This document shows positions 42,256 through 51,332 of a stretch of DNA of 64,000 nt, piece after piece. The notes beneath the pieces were generated by a model that was not told the origin of the DNA, searched no databases, and was given only the letters and a program-made list of their open reading frames with translations. The stretch comes from Streptomyces sp. NBC_01304 (GTDB taxonomy: Bacteria > Actinomycetota > Actinomycetes > Streptomycetales > Streptomycetaceae): assembly GCF_035975855.1 (NCBI RefSeq), contig NZ_CP109055.1:2790001-2854000 (forward strand). Direction: 5' to 3'. The first letter of the stretch is position 1, and each line of letters starts with the position of its first letter. Made by a program: the position numbers and the translations under genes.

Positions 42256-45200
42256 CTAGCGCACGTCGTACGCGCGGACCACGGTCTGGGTGACGGAGTT
42301 GCCGTTCTCATCCGTCAGTTCGGTCTTGAGCCAGACCTGCTTGCCGGAGGCGCCCGCGTGGTTCACGGTCGCCGTCCGCTCCTTGCCGGAGCCGGAAATC
42401 GCGGCCTCGGTCCAGGTCTGCCCCTCGTCGTACGAGTACGACAGCTTGGCCGACTTGATGGCCCCCGGGGCGTACCCGGCGTGGCCCTTGACGGTCAGGC
42501 CGATCTTCAACCCGTCCTTCGCCTCAAGGGTCTTGAGCCCGTCCTCCGGCAACGTGTAGCGCGGGAAGAGTATTCCAAGACCCTGTGAGAACTGGGACTC
42601 GTCGAGCTTGGAGCGGAACTTCCAGATCGTCTGCACGGCGCTGGAGCGCTGCCACACCTTGGCGGGCGAGCCGATCTTCTCGATGCGCTGCTCGAGTTCG
42701 TACGTCGCCTCCTCGGCCGGGACCTCGAAGGCACCGGACGGGTAGCCGCTCTCGCCGATCTGCTCGCCGTCGCGGCGCAGCACCAGGCCGCCGATGTCGC
42801 CGAACGAGCCCGGGATTCCGTCGTGGCCGCCGTCGCTCCACATGGTGCCCTCGAAGCCGATCAGGTTGCCCTGGCGCTCCGCGGCCAGCAGCTCCTTGCC
42901 GGTCTCGTCGTGCGGCACGGACGGGGTGACGACGCCGTCGTACCAGCTCTCGTTGCTCGTCTTGCCGGCCTGGTAGGAGCGCGGCCGGTCCACCATGTAC
43001 TCGCCCCAGGGGAAGCTGGAGGAGAGCTTGTGCTGCCAGGTGGTGGCGCCCGCCGAGTAGTACTCGGTGCGCCTGCCCGGGGACGGGACGGTCTCGATCT
43101 CGCCGATGAACGTACTCATGCCGATCGGCGTGGTGGTGGAGACGAGGTCGAGGAAGTCGGTGCCGACGCCCATCGCGTGGTAGCTCGACTCGACCTTGCC
43201 GAGGCCGCTGTCGCGGACCTTGTACGTCCGGTCGCCGTGGATCGCGCCGTCCTCGGCGAAGAAGAGGTTGTAGACGTACGGGCTCTTCGCCGTGGCCTTC
43301 CAGTTCAGCGTGACCGGGCCGGTGGCGAGCTTGGCGAGAAGGGCCTTGGCCTCGGCGGACTGGACGGCCAGGCCGGGCAGTTCGCCGCCCACGAAGCCCA
43401 TCGACGGGAACCAGCGGCCGGGTGCGTCGCGGTGGGCGAGGACGGCCTTGGCGCCCTCGGCCTTGGCGTTGCGGGCGATCGCGAACAGCGAGGTGCTGTC
43501 GTTCGGGACCTTGACCAGGGCGATCTTGCCCTTGACGCCGGCCGCCTTGAGCTCTTCCGGGGTGCCGGTCTTGGCGTCGACGAGCTCGGCGGAGCCGGTG
43601 CCGTCGAGGTTGGCGGAGCCGGTGGACGCGGTGGTCGGGTGCAGGACCGGGCCGCCCTCGGCCTTCAGCTCGGATATCTGCGGGGCTGCCGCTCGCCAGG
43701 TCGAGCCGAACTCGAACTCGCCGTCACGGGCGTCGCCTTCGATCGAGGCGTAGTAGCCGCGGATCGAGCGCGGGCCCTGGGCGGTGAAGCCGTGACCCGA
43801 CTCGTCCCAGGTGCGGGCGAAGGACAGGGTGGCGCCGCGCGGCTCGCTCGGCTCGTCGGTCTTGATGCTCAGCCGGTGCGCCTTGCGGGCGTCCAGCGTG
43901 ATGGTGGTGTCCTTCTTCAGCTGGACCTGGGGGCGGCCCAGGTAGCTGATGGAGTCGTAGAGGCTCGCGCCCTCGCCCGCGTCGGGGGTGGCGACGAAGC
44001 CGGAGAGGAAGTAGCGGCCGGGACGCAGCTCGTACGAGAGGCTGTTCTCGCCCTCGTTGAAGCGCCGGGAGCCCTTGGCGTCGTCCATGCCGATCACGTC
44101 GAGCGAGGACGGGCCGTCGGCGGGCTTGCCCTGGCGGTCGATGAGCTTGACCCGCAGGGTGACCGTCTCCGGCTGGACGTACAGGGAGAACGGCGTGGAG
44201 ACGTGAACTCCCTTGGCGCCCTTGGCGATTACCCGGCCGGTGATGTCGCCGTACTGGCCGGGCTCCAGGCGGGTGCCCGGGTCCAGCTTCAGCGGCACCT
44301 TGACCGTGGCGCCCGCCGGGACGGTGACCGAGCTCTTGGCGAGGCGGGCGAGCGAGGAGCGGATCGTCGACCCGTCGTGGCCGCGGAACTTCGCCAGGCC
44401 CAGGTCGAGCCGGACCGCCTTGTCGGAGGTGTTGGTGTACGGCACCTCGACGGTGGTGCGGTCGCTGCTGTCCTGCGGCCAGTTGAAGGTGCCGCCCTGC
44501 AGTGCGGGCGCGGAGAGCACCGTCTGGTCGACGGCGCCCTTCACGTCGAGCAGGCCGCCACCGCTCCGGCGGACGTCACCGGGAATGTCCGGGTTCGCGG
44601 AGGAGACGAGCGCGGACTTGAGCTGCTGCGGCGTCCAGTCGGGGTGGCGCTGCTTGAGGATGGCGGCCGCACCGGCGACATGAGGCGTGGCCATCGACGT
44701 ACCGCTCATCGACTGGTACGCGTAGACGCCGCGGCCGCCCGCGTTGGCGGCGGAGATGTCGACACCGGGGGCGGTGATCTCCGGCTTGAGGGTGTGCGTG
44801 GTGGGCGCCGGGCCGCGGCTGGAGAAGTACGCCGTGGCGTTCTCGCGGTCGACGGCGCCGACGGACAGGACGCCGGGGGTGCAGCCGGGCGAGCTGATCG
44901 AGTTGTCGCCGATCCTTTCGCCCAGGTTGCCGGCGGCGACGACGAACAACGTGCCGGAGTTCCGGGCGAATTCCTCGGCCGCGGTGCTCATCGGGTCGTC
45001 GCAGTCCGTGGGCAGGCCGCTGCCGAGGCTCATGGAGACGACGTCGGCCTTGTTGTCGACGGCCCACTGCATGCCGGCGATGATCCAGGAGGTGTCGCCC
45101 TCGCCGGAGTCGTTGAGGACCTTGCCCGCGAGGAGGTCGGCGCCGGGCGCGACGCCCTTCTTCTTGCCGTCGCTGGCCGCGCCGGAGCCGCCCACCGTGG

Positions 45201-46035
45201 AGGTGGTGTGGGTGCCGTGGCCCTGCCGGTCGTCGGTGGTGTCCGAGTCGGTGAAGTTCTTGGACGCGGCGATCCGTCCCTTGAGGTCGGGGTGGTCCGC
45301 GTCGACGCCGGTGTCCAGGACCGCGACCTTGGTGCCCTTGCCGTCGTAGCCGGCGGCCCACGCCTCGGGGGCGTGCACCTGCTTCGTCGACTTGTCGAGG
45401 GTCGACTCGACCTTGGCGTCGAGCCAGAGCTTCTTCACGTCGGATGCGGCGCGGGACTTGGGGCTGGTGAGGTCGGCCCAGAAGTCGGCGGCCTTCTTCT
45501 TGTCGGCCTTGAGGGCCACGCCGTCGATGACGTCGAGGACCAGCTCGCGCTCGGCCCCGCGCAGGGTCGCCGGGATACTTCGGGACACATCCACCGATTT
45601 GTCGTAAGTGGCAATCAGTGGCAGCGACTTGGCGTGCGCGTCGTCGTAGCCCTGGCGCACCAGGCCGGTGACGTTGAACAGCTGCTCGTCGACCTTGCCC
45701 GCGGCGATCGCCTCGACGGCGCCCTCGGGGTAGACGAACAGGTCCTTGCCCGACTGACGGGTGGTCACGATCGGCTGGAAGCCGTCCTCGCGAGGCAGCA
45801 CCGTCGCGGCGCTGCGGCCCGAACTGTCGGTGCCGACAAGGACCTTGTCGCCCGTGACGAGGGTGACGGTGGACTGCTTGCCGCCCTTGCCCTTGGCCGC
45901 CGCGGCCTTGCTGCCGACGATCTGTCTCTTGCCCGGCTGGTCCCCCTGTGGCTGCGCCACGGAGGGCACGGCCGCGGTACAGGCCAGGACGGCGGCGGTC
46001 GCCACCCCCAGGGCACTCCGCGATATGGCGCGCAT
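42256..46035 (-). CDS. Very large secreted subtilisin-like serine protease (S8)
   Basis: A 1,259-residue exported protease. A signal peptide (MRAISRSALGVATAAVLACT...VAQPQG) and a prodomain of about 180 residues come first. The catalytic triad follows: Asp in VAVLDTGVDADHPDL, His in GHGTHTTSTVGGSG, oxyanion Asn in VVAAGNLGE and Ser in MSGTSMATPHVAGAAAI. About 680 more residues contain beta-sandwich segments and a PA-like region (ELKAAGVKGKIALVKVP...AKAVLAH). The C-terminus has an Ig-like repeat (KSAKLSYSYDEGQTWTEAAI). GGGGAG before ATG at 46035 supports the start. It is divergent from a LuxR/TrmB-type regulator, with a MITE-like element between them. Confidence 0.93.
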   Translation of the reverse strand: MRAISRSALGVATAAVLACTAAVPSVAQPQGDQPGKRQIVGSKAAAAKGKGGKQSTVTLVTGDKVLVGTDSSGRSAATVLPREDGFQPIVTTRQSGKDLFVYPEGAVEAIAAGKVDEQLFNVTGLVRQGYDDAHAKSLPLIATYDKSVDVSRSIPATLRGAERELVLDVIDGVALKADKKKAADFWADLTSPKSRAASDVKKLWLDAKVESTLDKSTKQVHAPEAWAAGYDGKGTKVAVLDTGVDADHPDLKGRIAASKNFTDSDTTDDRQGHGTHTTSTVGGSGAASDGKKKGVAPGADLLAGKVLNDSGEGDTSWIIAGMQWAVDNKADVVSMSLGSGLPTDCDDPMSTAAEEFARNSGTLFVVAAGNLGERIGDNSISSPGCTPGVLSVGAVDRENATAYFSSRGPAPTTHTLKPEITAPGVDISAANAGGRGVYAYQSMSGTSMATPHVAGAAAILKQRHPDWTPQQLKSALVSSANPDIPGDVRRSGGGLLDVKGAVDQTVLSAPALQGGTFNWPQDSSDRTTVEVPYTNTSDKAVRLDLGLAKFRGHDGSTIRSSLARLAKSSVTVPAGATVKVPLKLDPGTRLEPGQYGDITGRVIAKGAKGVHVSTPFSLYVQPETVTLRVKLIDRQGKPADGPSSLDVIGMDDAKGSRRFNEGENSLSYELRPGRYFLSGFVATPDAGEGASLYDSISYLGRPQVQLKKDTTITLDARKAHRLSIKTDEPSEPRGATLSFARTWDESGHGFTAQGPRSIRGYYASIEGDARDGEFEFGSTWRAAAPQISELKAEGGPVLHPTTASTGSANLDGTGSAELVDAKTGTPEELKAAGVKGKIALVKVPNDSTSLFAIARNAKAEGAKAVLAHRDAPGRWFPSMGFVGGELPGLAVQSAEAKALLAKLATGPVTLNWKATAKSPYVYNLFFAEDGAIHGDRTYKVRDSGLGKVESSYHAMGVGTDFLDLVSTTTPIGMSTFIGEIETVPSPGRRTEYYSAGATTWQHKLSSSFPWGEYMVDRPRSYQAGKTSNESWYDGVVTPSVPHDETGKELLAAERQGNLIGFEGTMWSDGGHDGIPGSFGDIGGLVLRRDGEQIGESGYPSGAFEVPAEEATYELEQRIEKIGSPAKVWQRSSAVQTIWKFRSKLDESQFSQGLGILFPRYTLPEDGLKTLEAKDGLKIGLTVKGHAGYAPGAIKSAKLSYSYDEGQTWTEAAISGSGKERTATVNHAGASGKQVWLKTELTDENGNSVTQTVVRAYDVR

Positions 46036-46153
46036 CGGTCTCCCCAACTCGAGTCTGCGGTGCGATGACATTGGCAGAGAGGCGGGTGGTGCAGGGATGA
46101 TGTCCTGAGGCGGGTTTGCGCCGGGGCGGTTTTCCGCCACGGTGGGCGTCGCC

Positions 46154-46361
46154 TGGGGCGTGTGCCGGAAGTCCCTCCGTTCGCCCGGAGGGCGGGCCCT
46201 GCGGCGTCTGGTGCGTGCTCTCGGCGTGCCCGGCGGAAGTCCTCGTACTGGATGTACTTGGGCTTCCGCCGGGTGCGGCGAGAGGGGGTCCCCCTGCTCG
46301 AAGAGCTTGGGGGAGCGTGCCAGGCGTGGCGGGGCAGGAGGGACTTCCGGCACACGCCCCA
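46154..46361. mobile_element. MITE-like element with 25-bp perfect terminal inverted repeats
   Basis: The ends 46154-46178 and 46337-46361 are exact inverted complements (beginning TGGGGCGTGTGCCGG). Inside is a second perfect 11-bp pair, CCCGGCGGAAG (46229-46239) and CTTCCGCCGGG (46263-46273), plus small hairpins at both flanks. No transposase is encoded. The 208-bp unit lies in the promoter region between the subtilase and the LuxR/TrmB-type gene. No target duplication is visible. It could instead be a structured RNA locus. Confidence 0.6.
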
Positions 46362-46412
46362 AGGGGGACGGCAGAGTTCGAGCAGATCGCGCGCGTGGGA
46401 GGGCAGCAGCTG

Positions 46413-47396
46413 ATGCTGGGGGCCATAGGACTGGATGAGGTGCAGGAGACGGCGTACCGGACGCTCGTCTCGCTCGGCGCGGCGGACGTCGGCGACCTCG
46501 CGCACCGGCTCGGCTTCGGCGAGGTCGACGCCGAGCGGGCCCTGCGCCGGCTGGAGAACCACGGGCTCGCCGCCCAGTCGTCGGCCCGGCCCGGACGCTG
46601 GGTCGCGGCGCCGCCCGGGGTCGCCCTGGGCGCGCTGCTCACCCAGCAGCGGCACGAGCTGGAGCAGGCCGAGCTGGCGGCGGCGCTGCTCTCCGAGGAG
46701 TACCGGGCACAGGCCGCCGAGCCCGCGGTGCACGACCTCGTGGAGGTGGTGACCGGGGCCGGGGCGGTCGCCCAGCGCTTCCTGCAGCTGCAGCTGGGCG
46801 CCACGGAGGAGGTGTGCGCGCTGGTCACCGGGCGGCCCGTGGTGGTCGCCGGGAATGACAACGATGCCGAGGTGCAGGCCGCCGGGCGGGGGGTTTCCTA
46901 CCGGGTGGTGGTCGAGCGCGAGGTGCTTTTCCAGCCCACCGGTCTCGTCGACCTCTCGGCCGCGCTCGGCCGGTCGGAGCAGGTTCGGGTGGTCGACCGG
47001 GTGCCGACCAAGCTGGTCATCGCCGACCGGTCGCTTGCGATGGTGCCGCTCACCTCGCGGATGGCGGAGCCTGCGGCGTTGGTGGTGCACGCGAGTGGGT
47101 TGCTGGAGTCTTTGACGGGGCTTTTTGAGGCGGTGTGGCGGGATGCGTTGCCGCTGCGGCTCGGCGAAGGGGGTGTGGGGGTCGAGGAGGTGGCCTCCTC
47201 GGGGCCGGATGGGACTGACCTGGAGATTCTGTCGCTCCTGCTGGCCGGCCTCACTGACGCCAGCGTCGCCAAGCAGCTTGATCTCGGGCTGCGGACTGTG
47301 CAGCGGCGCGTGAAGCGGCTGATGGAGCTCACCGGGGTGACCACGCGGTTGCAGTTGGGGTGGCATGCGTATGAGCGCGGGTGGGTGGCTCGCTGA
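46413..47396 (+). CDS. TrmB/LuxR-type transcriptional regulator
   Basis: A 327-residue regulator with two DNA-binding parts. The N-terminal winged helix of the TrmB kind is ETAYRTLVSLGAADVGDLAHRLGFGEVDAERALRRLENHGL. The C-terminal LuxR/GerE helix-turn-helix is DLEILSLLLAGLTDASVAKQLDLGLRTVQRRVKRLMEL. The central 180 residues are a putative sensor. ATG at 46413 has GGGAGGG at about nine bases; upstream in-frame extensions run through the MITE-like element and are artefacts. It is divergent from the subtilase, a plausible target. Confidence 0.85.
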   Translation: MLGAIGLDEVQETAYRTLVSLGAADVGDLAHRLGFGEVDAERALRRLENHGLAAQSSARPGRWVAAPPGVALGALLTQQRHELEQAELAAALLSEEYRAQAAEPAVHDLVEVVTGAGAVAQRFLQLQLGATEEVCALVTGRPVVVAGNDNDAEVQAAGRGVSYRVVVEREVLFQPTGLVDLSAALGRSEQVRVVDRVPTKLVIADRSLAMVPLTSRMAEPAALVVHASGLLESLTGLFEAVWRDALPLRLGEGGVGVEEVASSGPDGTDLEILSLLLAGLTDASVAKQLDLGLRTVQRRVKRLMELTGVTTRLQLGWHAYERGWVAR

Positions 47397-47405
47397 GGTT
47401 CTTCT

Positions 47406-47480
47406 TTGCCCCTCCCCGCCCCTTCCCGTAAGGCTGCCGCCGGCTTCAAAAGACTGTCCTCAAACGCCGGACGGGCTGAT
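47406..47480. repeat. Intergenic repeat family A, single unit
   Basis: CCCCGCCCCTTCCCG is followed by GTAAGGCTGCCGCCGGCTTC and then GTCCTCAAACGCCGGACGGG. This is the same order as one arm of the palindromic copy at 29562-29735. It directly follows the LuxR/TrmB-type gene. Confidence 0.85.
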
Positions 47481-47494
47481 GGGACGGGCTGAGT

Positions 47495-47512
47495 GTTGGT
47501 CCTAGGTCCAAC
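47495..47512. promoter_or_regulatory. 18-bp palindrome, candidate operator
   Basis: GTTGGTCCTAGGTCCAAC is a palindrome except for one symmetric T pair (GTTGG-n-CCTAGG-n-CCAAC). It is 40 bases before the F420-type oxidoreductase gene and just after the repeat unit. It suits a dimeric repressor site. Confidence 0.55.
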
Positions 47513-47552
47513 ATCCGATGCGCCCAGCCGCACGCACGTGATTCGCTGGGGC

Positions 47553-47930
47553 ATGAGCGAATTCAGTGCGGTCGAGCGGGCCTATCTCAAGGCGCAGCGT
47601 CTGGGGCGGATGGCCACCGTCGACGGCAAGGGGCAGCCCCAGGCCAACCCCGTCGGGTTCTTCCCGCAGGACGACGGGACGATCCTGATCGGCGGCTACG
47701 CCCTGGCCACCACCAAGAAGTGGCGCAACCTGCGGGGCAACCCGAAGGTCGCCCTCGTCGTAGACGACATCGTCAGCTTCAAGCCCTGGCGCGTACGGGG
47801 CGTGGAGATCCGCGGCGAGGCGGAACTCGTGACCGGCCCGCACGAACTGGGCCCGCACTTCAGCGAAGAGCTGATCCGCATTCACCCCGCGAAGATCCAC
47901 AGCTGGGGGCTGGAAGAGCCCACGGGCTGA
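47553..47930 (+). CDS. PPOX-class F420-dependent oxidoreductase
   Basis: A 125-residue split-barrel flavin/deazaflavin protein. Family marks are ERAYLKAQRLGRMATVDGKGQPQANPVGFFPQ at the N-terminus, TTKKWRNLRGNPKVALVVDDI in the middle and the closing RIHPAKIHSWGLE. This is the pattern of PPOX-class F420-dependent enzymes, which reduce small quinones or enoates in actinomycetes using F420H2. ATG at 47553 gives the expected length. A palindromic operator candidate lies upstream. Confidence 0.88.
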   Translation: MSEFSAVERAYLKAQRLGRMATVDGKGQPQANPVGFFPQDDGTILIGGYALATTKKWRNLRGNPKVALVVDDIVSFKPWRVRGVEIRGEAELVTGPHELGPHFSEELIRIHPAKIHSWGLEEPTG

Positions 47931-47984
47931 GCCCAGGTGCGGTTGGGCCTGCCCCCCCGGTGCAAGGTCCGATAGGCTCGAAGT

Positions 47985-48584
47985 GTGATGGCCGACCAGC
48001 GCGCCTCGGACCCGTACGCCATCGTCGCCGTGGCCTCCTCCGCCGGGGGCGTCCAAGGACTGATCGCGCTTCTGGGAGCGCTGGGCCCGGAACTCTCGGT
48101 GCCGGTCCTCGTGGTCCAGCACCTCGATCCGAGGCATCGCACGGTGATCGCCGAGGTCCTCTCCCGCCGCACCGAACTGCCGGTGAAGCTCGCGGAGGCC
48201 GACGAGTTCGCCATGCCGGGCACCATCCACATCGCCCCTCCCGACCGGCATCTGCTCATCGGTTCCGACGGGCGTCTGACGCTGACCAGTACGGAACTCG
48301 TCCACTTCGTACGTCCCTCCGCCGACCTGCTCTTCGAGTCGGTGGCCGGCGCCTACGGACCGCGGGCGATCGCCTGCGTACTCACCGGGACCGGCAAGGA
48401 CGGCGCGATGGGGACGGAAGCCGTCAAGTCACGCGGCGGTACCGTCATCGCCCAGGATCCGGCGACGGCGGAGTTCCCGGGGATGCCGCAAGCGGCGGTG
48501 GACACGGGAGCGGTGGATTTCGTGCTACCCCTTGACGAAATCGCCGCGGTCATCCGCGGACTTGTCGAGGTCAAGAGGCAGTGA
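47985..48584 (+). CDS. CheB-type methylesterase domain protein
   Basis: A 199-residue protein consisting only of the CheB catalytic domain, without a receiver domain. The triad Ser in VASSAGGVQGL, His in VVQHLDPRH and Asp in LTGTGKDGAMG is intact, and HIAPPDRHLL and FRP-like HFVRPSADLLFESVA are conserved. The enzyme would demethylate glutamyl esters. It overlaps the CheR gene by four bases. No chemoreceptor, CheA or flagellar gene is near, so the target is probably not chemotaxis. GTG at 47985 or ATG three bases later may be used. Confidence 0.9.
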   Translation: MMADQRASDPYAIVAVASSAGGVQGLIALLGALGPELSVPVLVVQHLDPRHRTVIAEVLSRRTELPVKLAEADEFAMPGTIHIAPPDRHLLIGSDGRLTLTSTELVHFVRPSADLLFESVAGAYGPRAIACVLTGTGKDGAMGTEAVKSRGGTVIAQDPATAEFPGMPQAAVDTGAVDFVLPLDEIAAVIRGLVEVKRQ

Positions 48585-50449
48585 TGGGTGAACCGCAGGA
48601 CGCTCAGGCCGATGAGGCGCTGGAGGAACTCCTTGTCTTCATCCGGGAGGCACGCGGCTTCGACTTCACGGGATACAAGCGTTCCACCCTGGGGCGGCGC
48701 ATCCACAAACGGATGACCGACGTGGGCGTCACCACCTACGCGGACTATCAGGATCTGCTCGAAGCCGGTGCGGATGAATTCGACGCCCTCTTCAACACGA
48801 TCCTCATCAACGTCACGTCCTTCTTCCGGGATCCGGACGCCTGGACCTTCCTGCAGCGTGAGGTCGTCCCCGAACTGATCGCGGACCTCATGCCCGATCA
48901 GGAGATCAGGGTGTGGAGCGCGGGCTGCTCCAGCGGTGAGGAGGCGTACTCGCTGGCCATCGTGTTCGCGGAGGCGCTGGGCATCGAGGAGTGCCTGCGC
49001 CGCGTCAAGATCTACGCCACGGACGTCGACGAGGAAGCGCTGCGCGAGGCCCGCTCGGGGCTGTACCCGGCGAAGTCGCTGGAACCACTCGCCGCAGAGC
49101 TGCGGGAGAAGTACTTCGAGCAGAACGGCGCCCAGTTCAGCTTCCGCCCCGATCTGAGACGGCGGGTGATCTTCGGACGGCACGACATCACCCGTGACGC
49201 CCCGATCTCCCGGCTCGATCTGCTGATCTGCCGCAACACACTGATGTACTTCAACGTCGAGGCCCAGACGCAGATCGTCGACCGCTTCCACTTCGCACTG
49301 CGCCAGGCCGGTTTCCTCTTCCTCGGCAAGGCCGAGATGCTGCTGAACGACGCGGACCGGTTCGAAGTGGCCGACATGCGGCAGCGGATCTTCCGGCGCA
49401 GCGCGGGCGACGCCGAACTGCCGTACCACCCGGCCCCGTTGAAGATCAGGGCCGCCACGGGCACCGAGCTGCACTCGGTCGCGCGCACCCGTCAGCTGCG
49501 CGATCTGGTCCTCGACGGAGGCCCGACCCCGTCGATCGCCATCGACGGCGACGGCATCGTCGTGGTGATCAACAGCCAGGCGAGGAGCCAGTTCGGTCTG
49601 ACCTCCGCCGACATCGGGCGGCCCTTCCAGGATCTGGAGATCTCCTACCGGCCGGTCGAACTCCGCTCCCTGATCGACCAGTCCATCCACGAGCGCAGGA
49701 CCCTTCGGGTCAACAGGGCCGAACGGCGAGTGGGCGAGGACGTCCAGTACCTCGACATCCTCATCCAGCCACTCGCCGGGCCCAACAGCCTGCACGTCGC
49801 CACCACCATCTCCTTCACCGACGTCACCGTGGCCACCCGACTCAAGGCCGAGGTGAAGCGAGTGCGGGAGGACCTGGAAACCGCGTACGAGGAACTGCAG
49901 TCGACCAACGAAGAGCTGGAAACCACCAACGAAGAACTCCAGTCCAGCATCGAGGAACTGGAGACCACCAACGAAGAACTCCAGTCGACCAACGAAGAGC
50001 TGGAAACCACCAACGAAGAACTCCAGTCCGGCAACGAGGAACTGGAGACCATGAACGACGAGATGCGCATCCGCACCGAGGAGCTGGACGAGGCCAGGGC
50101 ATTCCTGGAGGCCGTTCTGACCAGCATCGCGGCGGGAGTGGTGGTCCTGGACAGCAACCTGAAGGTCAGGAGCTGGAACCGGGGTGCCACCGACCTGTGG
50201 GGGCTGCGTGCGGACGAGGTCGTCGACGAGCATTTCTTCGGGCTCGACTTCGGACTTCCCACCGACGTACTGCAGCCCGTGGTGCAGCAATGCCTGAAGT
50301 CCCGCAAGCGTTCCGGCCCGGTCGCCGTGCAGTCCATGAGCCGTATCGGCCGGCCCATCACCTGTGACGTGTTCTGCTCCCCGTACGACGGGCACAACGG
50401 CGGCGTCGTCCTGATGATGGAAGAAAGCCGAAGCGATAGCCCTGGCTGA
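48581..50449 (+). CDS. CheR-type methyltransferase with coiled coil and PAS domains
   Basis: A 622-residue protein. The CheR N-terminal part (FDFTGYKRSTLGRRIHKRM) and SAM-binding domain (IRVWSAGCSSGEEAYSLAIVFAEAL; DLLICRNTLMYFN) occupy residues 15-275. A PAS-like domain follows, then a long heptad coiled coil of repeated EELQSTNEELETTN units (about 430-500). A C-terminal PAS domain ends the protein (LTSIAAGVVVLDSNLKVRSWNRGATDLWGLRADEVV). CheB and CheR overlap, so they act as a pair. The start is GTG at 48581 or ATG at 48584. The sensory domains suggest a signalling role distinct from motility. Confidence 0.9.
   Translation: MMGEPQDAQADEALEELLVFIREARGFDFTGYKRSTLGRRIHKRMTDVGVTTYADYQDLLEAGADEFDALFNTILINVTSFFRDPDAWTFLQREVVPELIADLMPDQEIRVWSAGCSSGEEAYSLAIVFAEALGIEECLRRVKIYATDVDEEALREARSGLYPAKSLEPLAAELREKYFEQNGAQFSFRPDLRRRVIFGRHDITRDAPISRLDLLICRNTLMYFNVEAQTQIVDRFHFALRQAGFLFLGKAEMLLNDADRFEVADMRQRIFRRSAGDAELPYHPAPLKIRAATGTELHSVARTRQLRDLVLDGGPTPSIAIDGDGIVVVINSQARSQFGLTSADIGRPFQDLEISYRPVELRSLIDQSIHERRTLRVNRAERRVGEDVQYLDILIQPLAGPNSLHVATTISFTDVTVATRLKAEVKRVREDLETAYEELQSTNEELETTNEELQSSIEELETTNEELQSTNEELETTNEELQSGNEELETMNDEMRIRTEELDEARAFLEAVLTSIAAGVVVLDSNLKVRSWNRGATDLWGLRADEVVDEHFFGLDFGLPTDVLQPVVQQCLKSRKRSGPVAVQSMSRIGRPITCDVFCSPYDGHNGGVVLMMEESRSDSPG
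49881..50051. repeat. Heptad-encoding DNA repeats in the CheR-PAS gene
   Basis: Nearly identical 42-bp units (two to three copies of GAACTCCAGTCGACCAACGA type blocks) encode the coiled coil. This is typical of the CheR-PAS family; only the DNA-level identity is notable, and it could allow in-frame length changes. Confidence 0.8.
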
Positions 50450-50471
50450 CCCCGCCGCGTACGCTCCGAGC

Positions 50472-51332
50472 ATGGACTCGCAGGGGCAGGACGAGGCCCT
50501 CAGCCTGGCCGACATGGCGTGGCGCCGTGCTGCTCAGGCGCTGGAGCGTGCGCAACGGGCCGAGGCGGCCGCCGAGCGCAACGAATTACTGGCGGCCCGG
50601 CCGGACGGCGAGTTCTATGCCCACATCGCGGCGACGCACCGCAGAACTGCCGCGTGCCACCGGTCCTCGGCCCGTCTCCAGGAGGCGTTCGCCCGGCGCA
50701 CGGCGGCATGGGCGCAGGGGCAGGGGCAGGGGGGCCAGCCCCGGTTCATGACCGGTGTCGCCGAGGCGTGCGGCACGGACAGCGCCGCGCTCACCCTGGT
50801 CGACTCCGAGCAGAACCAGCTCGCGGTGGCGGCGTCCGACGAACCCTCCCGGGCCGCACAGGATTTGGAGTACGTACTCGGCGAGGGCCCGTGCCGTGAC
50901 GCGGCCTTCGAACGGCGCCCGATCCACGCGTCGGGGACGGCGATCGGAGCGCGCTGGCCCGGCTACGGAATCGCCCTCGCCTCCCTGGGAGTCACCTCGG
51001 TGATCGCCGTTCCCCTGCAGACGCAGGAGAGTTGCATCGGGGCGCTGGCGGTGTTCGGCCCACGGCCCGGCCGCGGCGGCTCCTCCGGACTGGACGAGGT
51101 GGCCGCCGCACTCACCCGCATCGTGCTGCTCGGCCCCGACGCCGATCCGGAACTCTACGGCGGAACGGACCACCGCGAGACGGTGCAGCAGGCAGTGGGC
51201 ATCCTCTCCGTTCGGATCGGCTGCGCCATCGACGACGCACTGGCACTCATCAAGGCCCGGGCATTCGCGGAGGAAACGTCCACCGAGGTGATCGCCCGCC
51301 GGATCGTGCACGGAGAGCTCAACCTCGGTTAA
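50472..51332 (+). CDS. GAF and ANTAR domain regulator (copy 1)
   Basis: A 286-residue protein. An N-terminal helical segment (AWRRAAQALERAQRAEAAAERNELLAARPD) is followed by a GAF domain (FMTGVAEACGTDSAALTLVD...VTSVIAVPLQTQESCIGALAVFGP). The C-terminal ANTAR RNA-binding domain is ETVQQAVGILSVRIGCAIDDALALIKARAFAEETSTEVIARRIV. ANTAR proteins bind nascent RNA hairpins and prevent termination. It follows the CheR-PAS gene by 22 bases and likely belongs to the same unit. ATG at 50472 is supported by context. Confidence 0.88.
   Translation: MDSQGQDEALSLADMAWRRAAQALERAQRAEAAAERNELLAARPDGEFYAHIAATHRRTAACHRSSARLQEAFARRTAAWAQGQGQGGQPRFMTGVAEACGTDSAALTLVDSEQNQLAVAASDEPSRAAQDLEYVLGEGPCRDAAFERRPIHASGTAIGARWPGYGIALASLGVTSVIAVPLQTQESCIGALAVFGPRPGRGGSSGLDEVAAALTRIVLLGPDADPELYGGTDHRETVQQAVGILSVRIGCAIDDALALIKARAFAEETSTEVIARRIVHGELNLG

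Noticed and set aside
42823..46068. Open frame of over 1,000 codons on the plus strand opposite the subtilase gene
   Set aside because: It is an antisense shadow caused by high GC at third codon positions. The minus strand has an intact protease with signal peptide, triad and start signals.
46116..46412. N-terminal extension of the TrmB/LuxR-type regulator through the MITE-like element
   Set aside because: The translated stretch matches no part of the family and is low complexity, whereas ATG at 46413 has a good ribosome-binding site.
49881..50051. Regular repeats in the CheR-PAS gene as a possible CRISPR or satellite
   Set aside because: They encode the heptads of a coiled coil that is normal for this protein family.
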